Shown here one piece after another: positions 17,701 to 26,272 of a stretch of 64,000 bases of DNA (the first letter of the stretch is position 1; each line of letters starts with the position of its first letter). The translations under genes were made by a program, and so were the position numbers. The DNA is taken from assembly GCA_944326035.1 (NCBI GenBank), contig CALVCS010000011.1, positions 248,001 through 312,000 of the forward strand, written 5' to 3'. Source of the stretch: an uncultured Alistipes sp. GTDB taxonomy: Bacteria; Bacteroidota; Bacteroidia; Bacteroidales; Rikenellaceae. A model generated the notes under the pieces. The model did no database searches. It had not been told where the DNA came from and saw only the letters and a program-made list of their open reading frames with translations.

Positions 17701-18864
17701 ATGAAACTGCCAAATAGAATATTTATATCGTTGTTATTCATTATGTTATGTATTTATGGGACGGCTCAAAACTCCACTCTACCTTCCATTGAGGAGAAAA
17801 CCTTCCAGCAGGATACGGCCATTTTTCGATTTTCTCCCGGTGAACGCATGTTCTGGTATGATTATCAGGGAAATGCCGAATCTATTCGTCAAATGACGAC
17901 TTTGATTCGAGGAAATAAATCTTCGATTGAAGCCGGTGATGTGAAAGTACGCGTGTTGGGTTTTTGCTCTTCGTATAATACTGTAAGTGAAAATCTTAAA
18001 GCTGCTAAAGATCGGAGTAATCAGGTAAAGTCATATTTTATCGTTCATGAGGGTCTGAAAGAGGCTCATTTCCGGACGACTAATTCTACGCGTCGCTGGA
18101 GAGGGCTGAAAGATGTGATAGCGGTGGCTTATTTATGGAAGCCCACGGCCAGGCCGGTTGTGACGACCCCGATGTCTTCTGAGGTAATTTTCTCTGCGGA
18201 AGAACAAGACCGCTTAGTAACAGAAGCCTCCAAGGCAGAGCTCCCGACGGAGTCCCCCACTCCAACGCTGTCTCCGGCAGATGGGACGACCTCTTCGGGT
18301 TCTTCTTCGGTTGAACAATCTCCGGTTCAGACCCCTGTTGAGGTGGCTCCTGTGAAGGAAACGGATCCTTCCTATCGATGGGCGCTGAAAACCAATGTGG
18401 CTTATCTGGCGGCAACGGTGGCTAATCTGGGGGTGGAAGTTCGTGTTGGCTCTCATTATTCTATCGATCTTCCGGTATTGTATAGTCCCTATACGGTCGC
18501 TCGTGATTATCGGTTGCGTCTGTTGGTTGTTCAACCCGAATTCCGTTATTGGCTACACTCTCCTCTGCAAGGACACTTCTTTGGCGTCCATCTTCATGTG
18601 GGTGCCTTCAATCTTTCGATGGATGCGCAGAATCGATACCAGTCTCCTGATGGCTTTTATGGGGTAGGTCTGAGTTATGGTTATATGTTGCCGATCGCTC
18701 GCCATTGGGCGGCTGAGTTTACGATTGGAGCTGGGTATGTCCATACGAAATATGATGTCTATTACAATATCTCGAATGGAGCCAAATATGAAAAAGGCTT
18801 GTCTTATAATTATTGGGGGTTGACGAGAGTCGGGATCGGTTTAGTCTATCGGTTCGGTAAATAA
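17701..18864 (+). CDS. DUF3575 outer-membrane protein with OmpA-like N-terminal domain, fimbrial-operon type
   Basis: 387 residues. Signal peptide near residues 1-22 (ends YGTAQ). Residues 30-150 resemble an OmpA/peptidoglycan-associated fold (KAAKDRSNQVKSYF repeats the LSxxRAxxVxxYL pattern). A Pro/Ser/Thr-rich linker spans about 175-215, and from residue 225 (WALKTNVAYLAATVANLGVEV) to the end is the DUF3575 beta-barrel-like domain, ending YRFGK. DUF3575 proteins are commonly found in Bacteroidales fimbria/adhesin operons. It is the first gene of the five-gene operon, 10 bases before the next. Confidence 0.85.
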   Translation: MKLPNRIFISLLFIMLCIYGTAQNSTLPSIEEKTFQQDTAIFRFSPGERMFWYDYQGNAESIRQMTTLIRGNKSSIEAGDVKVRVLGFCSSYNTVSENLKAAKDRSNQVKSYFIVHEGLKEAHFRTTNSTRRWRGLKDVIAVAYLWKPTARPVVTTPMSSEVIFSAEEQDRLVTEASKAELPTESPTPTLSPADGTTSSGSSSVEQSPVQTPVEVAPVKETDPSYRWALKTNVAYLAATVANLGVEVRVGSHYSIDLPVLYSPYTVARDYRLRLLVVQPEFRYWLHSPLQGHFFGVHLHVGAFNLSMDAQNRYQSPDGFYGVGLSYGYMLPIARHWAAEFTIGAGYVHTKYDVYYNISNGAKYEKGLSYNYWGLTRVGIGLVYRFGK

Positions 18865-18873
18865 GTTGAAGAT

Positions 18874-19926
18874 ATGAAGAAAAATGTCGGATATATAGTT
18901 GGGCTTGTGGCTTGGTTGGCGGTGAGTTGCGACTCGACGGTCCTGGAGTTTCCGGAGAATGGAGGTATTGATCCGACTCTGGTTCATGTGAATCTGTCCC
19001 TTGAGGTCGACCCTACTCTGGAGTCCTATACGACTACACAGATGTTGATGAAAGCCGATGGATCGCAAACGCACGATGTGCGTTGGATAATCGAAATTTT
19101 TCAAGATGCGGTGGACGGTACACCGGTCGCACGCCGTGTATTGAGTGCTGATCCGGATGTAGAGGGACACCATGCGATAGAGACGACGTTTGATCTCCAT
19201 GCCGCGAAATATCAGGTGGTGGCCTGGATGGATTATGTGGATGATGGATCGATTGCCGATAAATATTATGTGATACCATCGCTCTCCAGCATTCGCATTC
19301 CCGAAACGGAAAATTACATCGGTGATGAGGACTATAAAGATACCTATGTGGGCCATCAAGAGATCGATCTGAGCGCTTATCGCACGCACTGGAACTCAAC
19401 GGTCGATCAAACGGTGATCCTCGAACGTCCGATGGCCAAGATAGAGTTCATTACGACCGACATGGGTAAAGTGATTGCCGAATGGGCTGCGCGACGGGCC
19501 AAAACCAAGGCCGCTATGTCGGGGTCCACGGCGGCATTGGCCGATCAGGTGGATGTCTCTTCTTGGCAGGTCAATGTCGAATATGCGGGCTATTTTCCTT
19601 CGAGTTTTAATGCCTATACGAATAAACCGAATGATGCTCGACAGGGCGTCTCTTTTGTGAGTGCGATGACGCCGTTGTCGGGCCAGGAGGCACGTTTCGG
19701 CAGTGATTACATTTTTGTGAACGGAAATGAATCGGCGGTAAATGTGAACCTGACGATTTCGGATGCCCAAGGCAATGTGATCAATGAGGTACAAGGTATT
19801 CAGGTGCCGATTGTACGCGGCAAATTGACCAGTGTACGCGATGAGTTCCTGACGCGCAGTTTTACCCCCGGTATCGGAATCGATCCCGGATTCGATGGGG
19901 AAATCAATGTTGTCATTCCTGAGTAA
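18874..19926 (+). CDS. Mfa2/FimB-like fimbrial lipoprotein (DUF6562-type), copy 1
   Basis: 350 residues with a lipobox ending LAVSC (acylated Cys19). The two-lobed pattern of FimB/Mfa2 anchors is visible: an N-terminal lobe with VHVNLSLEVD...VRWIIEIFQD and YQVVAWMDYVDD, then ILERPMAKIEFITTD starting the second lobe, and IPIVRGKLTSVRDEFL-type strands near the end. Such proteins anchor or terminate type V fimbriae at the outer membrane. It lies 10 bases after the DUF3575 gene and 6 before the next lipoprotein. The family call is by pattern. Confidence 0.78.
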   Translation: MKKNVGYIVGLVAWLAVSCDSTVLEFPENGGIDPTLVHVNLSLEVDPTLESYTTTQMLMKADGSQTHDVRWIIEIFQDAVDGTPVARRVLSADPDVEGHHAIETTFDLHAAKYQVVAWMDYVDDGSIADKYYVIPSLSSIRIPETENYIGDEDYKDTYVGHQEIDLSAYRTHWNSTVDQTVILERPMAKIEFITTDMGKVIAEWAARRAKTKAAMSGSTAALADQVDVSSWQVNVEYAGYFPSSFNAYTNKPNDARQGVSFVSAMTPLSGQEARFGSDYIFVNGNESAVNVNLTISDAQGNVINEVQGIQVPIVRGKLTSVRDEFLTRSFTPGIGIDPGFDGEINVVIPE

Positions 19927-19931
19927 AGACC

Positions 19932-20747
19932 GTGATGATGAAAATACGAAGATCGATAAAGTGGACATGGATGGGGTTGCTGTTCAGCTTTTTGATGGGA
20001 TGTCAGAGCGAACCGGCAGAGACGCCGACCCCTTCAGTGATAGAAGGTCAGGTGGTGGTGCACTCTCAGAACGTCTGGGAAAATTCCTCTGTATCTCCCT
20101 CGAAGTCTGCTGAGAGTACTCTTTTGACTCAGGATGAGTTGACCTATACGTTTGAGGCGTGGACCCGTGGCTCCGACGCGCAATGTGTTTTGCATACAAC
20201 CGCCACTGGGAGTGTACCAAGGGGCGTGCAGTTGAATATCGCTTTAGTGCCCGGAACCTATGATTTTTTGTTTTGGGCGGATTATGGAACGGGCCATTAT
20301 CTCACCACGGATTTGCGTCGTGTTCAGGTGGTGACAACACCCTATCAGGCGGGTTCGAGCAACGATGCGTTTGCCGGGGTGCTGGAACAAGTGACATGGG
20401 CCGCGGGAAAGACGGGATATCAGGTACAGTTGAAGCGTCCGGTGGCCAGTGTGACATTCTCGGATACAAAAGCGAACGAACAGGCGAAACGCATGGAAGG
20501 TACCTATGGAGAGGTGTATACGGTGTACGATGTATTGACCGGAGACGTTTCGGCTCCGCTCTCCTCCCTATCGGTCTCATTCCCGGAGACGGTGATCGGT
20601 TCGATGGCGTTAGGGGAAGATTTTCTCTTTGTTCCACAGGCGGGTCAGTCGTTCTCTTTGACGCTCTCCGTGGGCGAGGTGACGAAAAAGATGGATGACA
20701 TACCTCTGAAACCGAATTATAAGACCCGCATAACGAGTTCATTCTAA
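19932..20747 (+). CDS. Fimbrial-type lipoprotein (DUF6562-like), copy 2, short
   Basis: 271 residues, lipobox FLMGC (Cys24 from the first ATG; Met2 or Met3 are equally possible starts). It shares with its neighbours the pattern LTYTFEAWTRG, then YDFLFWADYG, then QVQLKRPVASVTFSDT and a final DIPLKPNYKTRITSSF that aligns with the IRRNYRTNVSGNL strand of copies 3 and 4. It is shorter than the two paralogs downstream because it lacks any C-terminal extension, so it looks like the core domain alone. It is probably a minor or anchor subunit. Confidence 0.75.
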   Translation: MMMKIRRSIKWTWMGLLFSFLMGCQSEPAETPTPSVIEGQVVVHSQNVWENSSVSPSKSAESTLLTQDELTYTFEAWTRGSDAQCVLHTTATGSVPRGVQLNIALVPGTYDFLFWADYGTGHYLTTDLRRVQVVTTPYQAGSSNDAFAGVLEQVTWAAGKTGYQVQLKRPVASVTFSDTKANEQAKRMEGTYGEVYTVYDVLTGDVSAPLSSLSVSFPETVIGSMALGEDFLFVPQAGQSFSLTLSVGEVTKKMDDIPLKPNYKTRITSSF

Positions 20748-20769
20748 CCTTAATAATAACCCTTTGATT

Positions 20770-22566
20770 ATGAAGAAACTACTATTTGTCAGTCTCTGCC
20801 TGGGACTTTTGGCCGGGTTGACTTCCTGCCAAAAGGAGGTAGGCGGAACACAAGAGATCAACGCAACCTCTACGTTGACAGTCACTATCCCTCAAGACAT
20901 TGCAACCCGAGCTGTGGCCGATTATGGAAAAGGGGCTCAGGTGAATCGCTGTATCCTGGAGATTTATCACGACGGCAAGTTGTATGGCGAACGTCAGGTA
21001 CAACCGGTCAGCGGCAATCAGGTTACCTTTTCCGATCTGCGTTTGGTGACCTCCAAAACCTATGATTTTGTGTTGTGGGCCGATTGCGGGGATAACTTGG
21101 CCGATAACTACTACAATACCTCAGATTTAAACGCCGTAACGGTCAAGAAAACCTATACGGGGAATGATGATGGGTTTGATGCTTTCTATAAAAAGGCCAC
21201 TTTTCAAGTGACGAGCGCCTTTTCGGAAAATATTACCTTGCAACGTCCTTTTGGTCAATTGGTGGTTAAAACCAATGACTTGGCAGCGATTCAGCATGAC
21301 AAACTGAAACCGACCGATGTACAGGTTTCCTTCACGGCGGTTCCGACGACCTTCAACGTGTTGACGGGTGAAGTGAGTGGTTCGGAGGCGCTGACCTACA
21401 CCGTAGGCATTGAGGATAAAACGACCGGGGAGTTGACCGTCGATTATATTTTGGCAACGCCGGCACAAGCTGACCTGGTCGATTTCTCGATGACGTTCTT
21501 GAACAACGGAGCCACGATCACGACCAACGAAAACTTCCGGAATGTTCCGATCCGTCGGAACTATCGGACCAACGTTTCGGGCAATCTGGTGACGAAACAG
21601 GGCGAATTGAACGTGTCGATCGACGCGGATATGGAAGGCGAACATGATGTGGAAATCGTAGAAATCGCTACCGAGGCCGAACTGTTGAATGTGGTTCAAA
21701 ATGGGGGAGCTGTTTTACTGGCTAACGATCTTGAACTGAATCAAATGGTTGTGGTATCCAATCAGAAAGAGGTTAAGATTGATCTGAATGGCAAAACCTT
21801 GACCGTCGTGGGTTCCCAAGAGATGAATACGGAAAACGGTTCGCTGGTGATCGAAAACGGACATATTGTTGCTAAGGCCATGCAGTCTTCGACGCATTCA
21901 TTGCTCAATGCGGGCGAACAAGGCTCGTTGATGATTGACAATGTGGTGTTGGAAACGAACGGAACAGGTATCGGGCCCAGCACCAGTACGAATGGGGGTC
22001 AAATTGTCGTAAAGAATTCTACGTTTAATTGTGGGGCTTATGCCGTAGCGACGAATGCATCGTCTCCGGTTTCGCAGGATGTGAACATCGTTCTCGAAAA
22101 GTCGACCTTCACTGCAAATACCCCGCTGTGTATCAATATTCCCTGTACGGTTACCATGGATGAATGTACGGTCGAAGGAACGACGCAGGGGATGATGTTG
22201 CGGGGAGGAACAGCGTATATCAGCAATAGTCACCTTCTGCTGAATTATCCGGATAACGATGCCGAAGATATCGCCCATTACTTTGATGCTAGAACCTGGG
22301 GAAGTGGTAATATGGTCAATATTTCCGCCTTGACGGTTGGAAATAAAGGCAATGGCACGGCGTATCAATATCCTTCGTATGTGGATCTGAAAAATACGGT
22401 CGTAGAGACGCAATGTACGCCGGAAGGGGCTCTGCCGGCCATGTATGCCTGGGCTAATCAGGCCGAAGGTATGGGAGTCACGATTCTCTATGACGATCAA
22501 TGTGAATTCAAAGGAGACTGCATCTACGGCTCTTCGAATATTACAGTCAACGGTATCGCACAATAA
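20770..22566 (+). CDS. DUF6562 fimbrial-type lipoprotein with beta-helix-like C-terminal domain, paralog A
   Basis: 598 residues from the ATG at 20770 (a TTG at 20764 would add two). Lipobox GLTSC gives acylated Cys20. Residues 35-285 are the DUF6562-type core (ADYGKGAQVNRCILEIY, YDFVLWADCG, LQRPFGQLVVKTND, IRRNYRTNVSGNL). From about 300 onward short repeats such as LDLNGKTLTVVGSQE, SLVIENGHI, IVVKNSTFNCG, INISALTVG suggest a right-handed parallel beta-helix, the fold of many adhesins and polysaccharide-active surface proteins. Conserved Arg47 (ATRAV) could be a maturation site. Its core is close to paralog B but the C-terminal domain differs. Confidence 0.82.
   Translation: MKKLLFVSLCLGLLAGLTSCQKEVGGTQEINATSTLTVTIPQDIATRAVADYGKGAQVNRCILEIYHDGKLYGERQVQPVSGNQVTFSDLRLVTSKTYDFVLWADCGDNLADNYYNTSDLNAVTVKKTYTGNDDGFDAFYKKATFQVTSAFSENITLQRPFGQLVVKTNDLAAIQHDKLKPTDVQVSFTAVPTTFNVLTGEVSGSEALTYTVGIEDKTTGELTVDYILATPAQADLVDFSMTFLNNGATITTNENFRNVPIRRNYRTNVSGNLVTKQGELNVSIDADMEGEHDVEIVEIATEAELLNVVQNGGAVLLANDLELNQMVVVSNQKEVKIDLNGKTLTVVGSQEMNTENGSLVIENGHIVAKAMQSSTHSLLNAGEQGSLMIDNVVLETNGTGIGPSTSTNGGQIVVKNSTFNCGAYAVATNASSPVSQDVNIVLEKSTFTANTPLCINIPCTVTMDECTVEGTTQGMMLRGGTAYISNSHLLLNYPDNDAEDIAHYFDARTWGSGNMVNISALTVGNKGNGTAYQYPSYVDLKNTVVETQCTPEGALPAMYAWANQAEGMGVTILYDDQCEFKGDCIYGSSNITVNGIAQ
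21304..21416 (+). repeat. 113-bp identical direct repeat, copy 1 (inside paralog A)
   Basis: Identical base for base to 23218-23330, including third codon positions, within genes that otherwise differ at many synonymous sites. It encodes the core-domain segment from LKPTDVQVSF to YTVGIE. This points to recent recombination or gene conversion. Confidence 0.9.
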
Positions 22567-22584
22567 TACATCACCACCTGTTGA

Positions 22585-22626
22585 TTTTCTCTGCCTACGT
22601 GAGATGCTTCTCCGAGGCAGAGAAAA
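22585..22626 (+). terminator. Hairpin between the two beta-helix paralogs (terminator or attenuator)
   Basis: TTTTCTCTGCCT (22585-22596) pairs perfectly with AGGCAGAGAAAA (22615-22626) across an 18-base loop. No T-run follows directly, so it may only partly terminate or stabilise the upstream mRNA, lowering expression of the last gene. Confidence 0.55.
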
Positions 22627-22668
22627 TGAGCAGGATTCATCGATTTTGTAATCTTTCATGCCTCTGCT

Positions 22669-25077
22669 ATGATGAAAAAAACACTTTGGTTGGCAGCTTT
22701 TGGGTTGTTTGTTGGCCTCATTTCCTGCCAGAAAGACGAGACCTCCTCGTTGGTGCAGAATCTGGGGTCGACCTCTACGTTGACCGTAACTATTCCACAA
22801 AGCATTTCCACACGTGCTGTGGCCGATTATGGTAAAGGGGCACAGGTTAATCGCTGTATTTTGGAGATTTATCGGGATGGAAAACTCTATGGTGAACGTC
22901 AGGTGCAATCGGTCACCGGCAATCAGGTTACGTTTTCCGATCTGCGTTTGGTGACCTCCCAAACCTATGATTTTGTGTTGTGGGCCGATTGCGGAGACGG
23001 TACGTCGGAGAATGGCGATGCGTATTACAACACGGCCGATCTGAGTGCCGTTACGATCAATAAGGCTTATACGGGGAATGATGATGGTTTCGATGCTTTC
23101 TATAAAAAAGAGACGTTTGAAGTAGAAGGCAGTTTTTCGAAATCGATTACGCTGCAACGTCCATTTGGTCAATTGGTGGTTAAAACCAATGACTTGGCAA
23201 CGATTCAGCATGACGAGCTGAAACCGACCGATGTACAGGTTTCCTTCACGGCGGTTCCGACGACCTTCAACGTGTTGACGGGTGAAGTGAGTGGTTCGGA
23301 GGCGCTGACCTACACCGTAGGCATTGAGGAAGCTACGACCGGAGAGTTGACCGTCGATTATATTTTGGCAACGCCGGCACAAGCCGACCTGGCCGATTTC
23401 TCGATGACGTTCCTCAAAGCTGATGGATCAGAGATCACAACCAACGAAAACTTCCGGAATGTGCCGATCCGTCGTAATTACCGTACGAATGTATCCGGGA
23501 ATCTGGTGACGAAACAAGGGGACCTGGTGGTGACGATCGATCCGCAGTTTGAACAACCCGACATCAAGGATTATCCGGAATTGCGGGCCGTATTGGCTAA
23601 CGGAGGAAGTTACACGCTATCGGAAGATCTGGAGATCACCGCTCCTTTGGTGATGGATGGAGATCAAACGGTAGACATCGATCTGAACGGTTACGATATT
23701 GTCAATAAGACTTCTTTGTTGGATGGACAATATGGAAATACGACCGTATTTGAAGTCAAGGGGAACGCGACCTTGAATATCAAAGGCGAAGGGAATGTAC
23801 AAGCGATCGGCACCAAACCGAATGAAGATGGCTATCGTATGGCGGTCTATGCTTACGGTAATGCCAAAGTGAATATCTATGGCGGTAATTTCTTTAACGA
23901 CCAAGATTACAACAATCATCAGGCCCAATTGGATCTCATTTATGCGGACCATAATGCGGTGATCAATATCTATGGCGGCAAGTTCGAGTCGGCTAGCGCC
24001 AATGACAGAGGGTATTGGGTGTTGAATTTGAAGGATAATTCCTCGGCGGCCATTAATGTGTATGGCGGTACTTTCGTGAATTTCGATCCTTCGAGTTCCA
24101 TGACAGAAAATCCGGTGAAGAATTTTGTCGTATCCACCTCTTCTGCGGTTAAAATCAGTGATTCTCCAGCACCCAATGGAACATATGAAGTCGTCCAAGG
24201 TATCGGTGTGGGCAATATGGAAGATCTGCAAAAGGCGATTCAGACGTTGAGTACGCAGGGCGGAGAGGTAGTGATTGTCAAATCCGCCGATCTAGATATT
24301 TCGGCTCTTGGGACTACTTTGGCGATTAACTATCCGACGACAATTACCATTGAGGGGCGGTTGACCTCCAATGATGAGGCTGTTTATCTTCTGAATAACA
24401 GCCAGCTGACGCTCAAAGGAAGTGGTCGAGTCGATATGGCTCGCAGAGTGGTCGAAAACCATGGTACGTTAACCGTAGAGGGGGGTACTTATACGACCTC
24501 TGTCAATAACGGGGGAACGGTTTTCTGGAATAACGATCCCAATGCGGTGATGACCTTAAATGATGTAACGGTGGATGCCGATTTCTATGCCGTTGCGGGC
24601 TCGGGCGCGATTCAAGTCAATGGAGGAACGATCAAGTCAACCTCATCCAATAAATATGGCGCCTGGGCGTATTGTATTCGGGCTCAGGAAGGAGGAACGA
24701 TGACCATTAAAAATGCGGTTGTCGAAGGAGTACAGGGATGTATCGCTTCCATCGAGAAATCTCATATTACCCTGGACAATGTGCAAGTATTCGCTAGAAA
24801 TTCGGAGCCGGGTAAACAAGATGCCTTTTATGCCCTATATGCCGCTTCGTATGGGGTGATCGAAGTATTGAGCGGAACGTACTATTCGGATCGTACTCCG
24901 TGTGCCTATGCTTCGGATGACGATATCGGAGCTCCGCTCGGCGGGTTTGTATTAAAAGGAGAGCAGTATAGTTCCTATCCGTTAAACGATGATGGAACGA
25001 TTTGGCAGCCTGAGGCAGGTTATCGTTATGCGGAAACCGGAGACGATACCTATCCCTATACCATCGTAATGGAATAG
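22669..25077 (+). CDS. DUF6562 fimbrial-type lipoprotein with long beta-helix-like C-terminal domain, paralog B
   Basis: 802 residues, lipobox GLISC (Cys20). The core (about 38-290) is strongly similar to paralog A, with the same RAVADYGKGAQVNRCILEIY opening after Arg49. From about residue 300 the C-terminal part is longer and unrelated in detail: tandem rungs such as ATLNIKGEGNVQAIG, AKVNIYGGNFFND, AVINIYGGKFESA, AAINVYGGTFVNF, then LTLKGSGRVDMARR, LTVEGGTYTTS, IQVNGGTIKSTS and MTIKNAVVEG, each a beta-helix turn. It is probably a surface-exposed adhesin or fimbrial tip. It is separated from paralog A by 102 bases holding a hairpin and is last in the operon. Confidence 0.83.
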   Translation: MMKKTLWLAAFGLFVGLISCQKDETSSLVQNLGSTSTLTVTIPQSISTRAVADYGKGAQVNRCILEIYRDGKLYGERQVQSVTGNQVTFSDLRLVTSQTYDFVLWADCGDGTSENGDAYYNTADLSAVTINKAYTGNDDGFDAFYKKETFEVEGSFSKSITLQRPFGQLVVKTNDLATIQHDELKPTDVQVSFTAVPTTFNVLTGEVSGSEALTYTVGIEEATTGELTVDYILATPAQADLADFSMTFLKADGSEITTNENFRNVPIRRNYRTNVSGNLVTKQGDLVVTIDPQFEQPDIKDYPELRAVLANGGSYTLSEDLEITAPLVMDGDQTVDIDLNGYDIVNKTSLLDGQYGNTTVFEVKGNATLNIKGEGNVQAIGTKPNEDGYRMAVYAYGNAKVNIYGGNFFNDQDYNNHQAQLDLIYADHNAVINIYGGKFESASANDRGYWVLNLKDNSSAAINVYGGTFVNFDPSSSMTENPVKNFVVSTSSAVKISDSPAPNGTYEVVQGIGVGNMEDLQKAIQTLSTQGGEVVIVKSADLDISALGTTLAINYPTTITIEGRLTSNDEAVYLLNNSQLTLKGSGRVDMARRVVENHGTLTVEGGTYTTSVNNGGTVFWNNDPNAVMTLNDVTVDADFYAVAGSGAIQVNGGTIKSTSSNKYGAWAYCIRAQEGGTMTIKNAVVEGVQGCIASIEKSHITLDNVQVFARNSEPGKQDAFYALYAASYGVIEVLSGTYYSDRTPCAYASDDDIGAPLGGFVLKGEQYSSYPLNDDGTIWQPEAGYRYAETGDDTYPYTIVME
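23218..23330 (+). repeat. 113-bp identical direct repeat, copy 2 (inside paralog B)
   Basis: Partner of 21304-21416, about 1.9 kb downstream in the same orientation. Flanking sequence stays highly similar for some hundred bases on each side but with scattered differences. Confidence 0.9.
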
Positions 25078-25179
25078 ATCTATGTGATAAATGATCTCGA
25101 GAGATGCAGTTAGATCATAGGTCAAACAGTCTCATCTGGACCTTTGTGTGAAGGAATAGATGTCTTTTTGTGTGTAAGT

Positions 25180-25215
25180 GGTCATGCGGATCGAATGATC
25201 CGCATGACCTTTTTT
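25180..25215 (+). terminator. Terminator of the surface-lipoprotein operon
   Basis: Perfect 13-bp stem (25180-25192 with 25197-25209), GAAT loop, then TTTTTT. Confidence 0.93.
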
Positions 25216-25313
25216 GGGGGGATAGGTTTTTCCTCCACAAGGAATCTGTCCATTCTTTTCTTGAACCGCCACAAGGCTTTGGCTCAGAAAAATAGACCGA
25301 AGAGGAATGCCAC

Positions 25314-26246
25314 CTATTTGGAGGAAGTGGCGGTTGGGTTTTCGCTGGGATGGAGATAAACATCCATTTGCGGGAAAGGTATGTTGATGCCTTTCTGCGA
25401 GAACACTTTATAGACCTTTTCGTTGAGATCGAAATAGACGTTCCAATAGTCATCTGTGCTGACCCAGGCCCGCACGACCAGGTTGACCGAACTGTCGGCC
25501 AACTCTTTTAAGGCGATAAAAGGTGCCGGATCGGGTTGAATGCGCGGGTCTGCCTGGATCAAGGTCAGAATGGTTTCGCGAGCCAGATCGTAGTTGTCGC
25601 CATAGGCAATACCGAAGGTCCACTCGACCCGACGCCGCCCTTCTCTCGAATAGTTGTTGATGATTCCCGTGGAGAGGTTCCCGTTGGGGATCAAGATCGT
25701 TTTGTTATCCGGCGTATTGATGATGGTGCTGATCAGTTGGATCTCTTTGACGACCCCGGAATAGCCTTGTGCTTCGATGGTATCCCCTACTTTGTAGGGT
25801 TTGAAGATGAGAATCATCACGCCACCGGCAAAATTCTGAAGGGTCCCGCTCAGTGCCATCCCGAAGGCCAGACCTGCCGACGCAAAGACAGCGATGAAGG
25901 AGGTGGTGTCGATTCCCAAAATGCCAATCAGGACAATGATCAGGAAGAGGTTCAGGATAATCTTGGTCAGGCTCATGATGAATGAGCTCAACGAAGGATC
26001 GACCTGTTTCTTTTCCAGGATCCGATGGATCAGTTTTTTGAGATGTCGGATTAGCCAACGTCCGATAAAGTAGACGACGAGGGCGATGAGCAGGTTTTTC
26101 CCAAACGTGATGACCCAGTTGGTCAGGTTGTCGATGATGTCTTGTACCGGCATGTGTGCCAGGTCGTTGATGCGTTTTTCGACATGGGTGACAGTGCTGT
26201 CGGTAATAGCTTCGACGGCTGCGGTTTGTTGTGCGAGGAGCGTCAT
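25314..26246 (-). CDS. mscS: Small-conductance mechanosensitive channel (MscS family)
   Basis: 310 residues from the ATG at 26246; an upstream in-frame ATG at 26303 overlaps the neighbouring gene and adds polar residues, so I reject it. Three membrane segments near residues 45-65, 85-110 and 115-135; the pore helix TM3 is the Gly/Ala-rich ASAGLAFGMALSGTLQN, followed by the beta domain FKPYKVGDTIE and IPNGNLSTGIINNYS. It releases solutes on hypo-osmotic shock. An N-terminal extension (MTLLAQQTAAVEA) may be a signal peptide. The stop is 98 bases from the convergent fimbrial terminator. Confidence 0.92.
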   Translation of the reverse strand: MTLLAQQTAAVEAITDSTVTHVEKRINDLAHMPVQDIIDNLTNWVITFGKNLLIALVVYFIGRWLIRHLKKLIHRILEKKQVDPSLSSFIMSLTKIILNLFLIIVLIGILGIDTTSFIAVFASAGLAFGMALSGTLQNFAGGVMILIFKPYKVGDTIEAQGYSGVVKEIQLISTIINTPDNKTILIPNGNLSTGIINNYSREGRRRVEWTFGIAYGDNYDLARETILTLIQADPRIQPDPAPFIALKELADSSVNLVVRAWVSTDDYWNVYFDLNEKVYKVFSQKGINIPFPQMDVYLHPSENPTATSSK

Positions 26247-26272
26247 GATGATCAGAGTAAGGTGAAACAAGG

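Noticed and set aside
21898..23382. Minus-strand open frame of 494 codons
   Set aside because: Antisense to the two beta-helix paralogs; its apparent similarity to another antisense frame at 21127-21699 simply mirrors the duplicated core domain.
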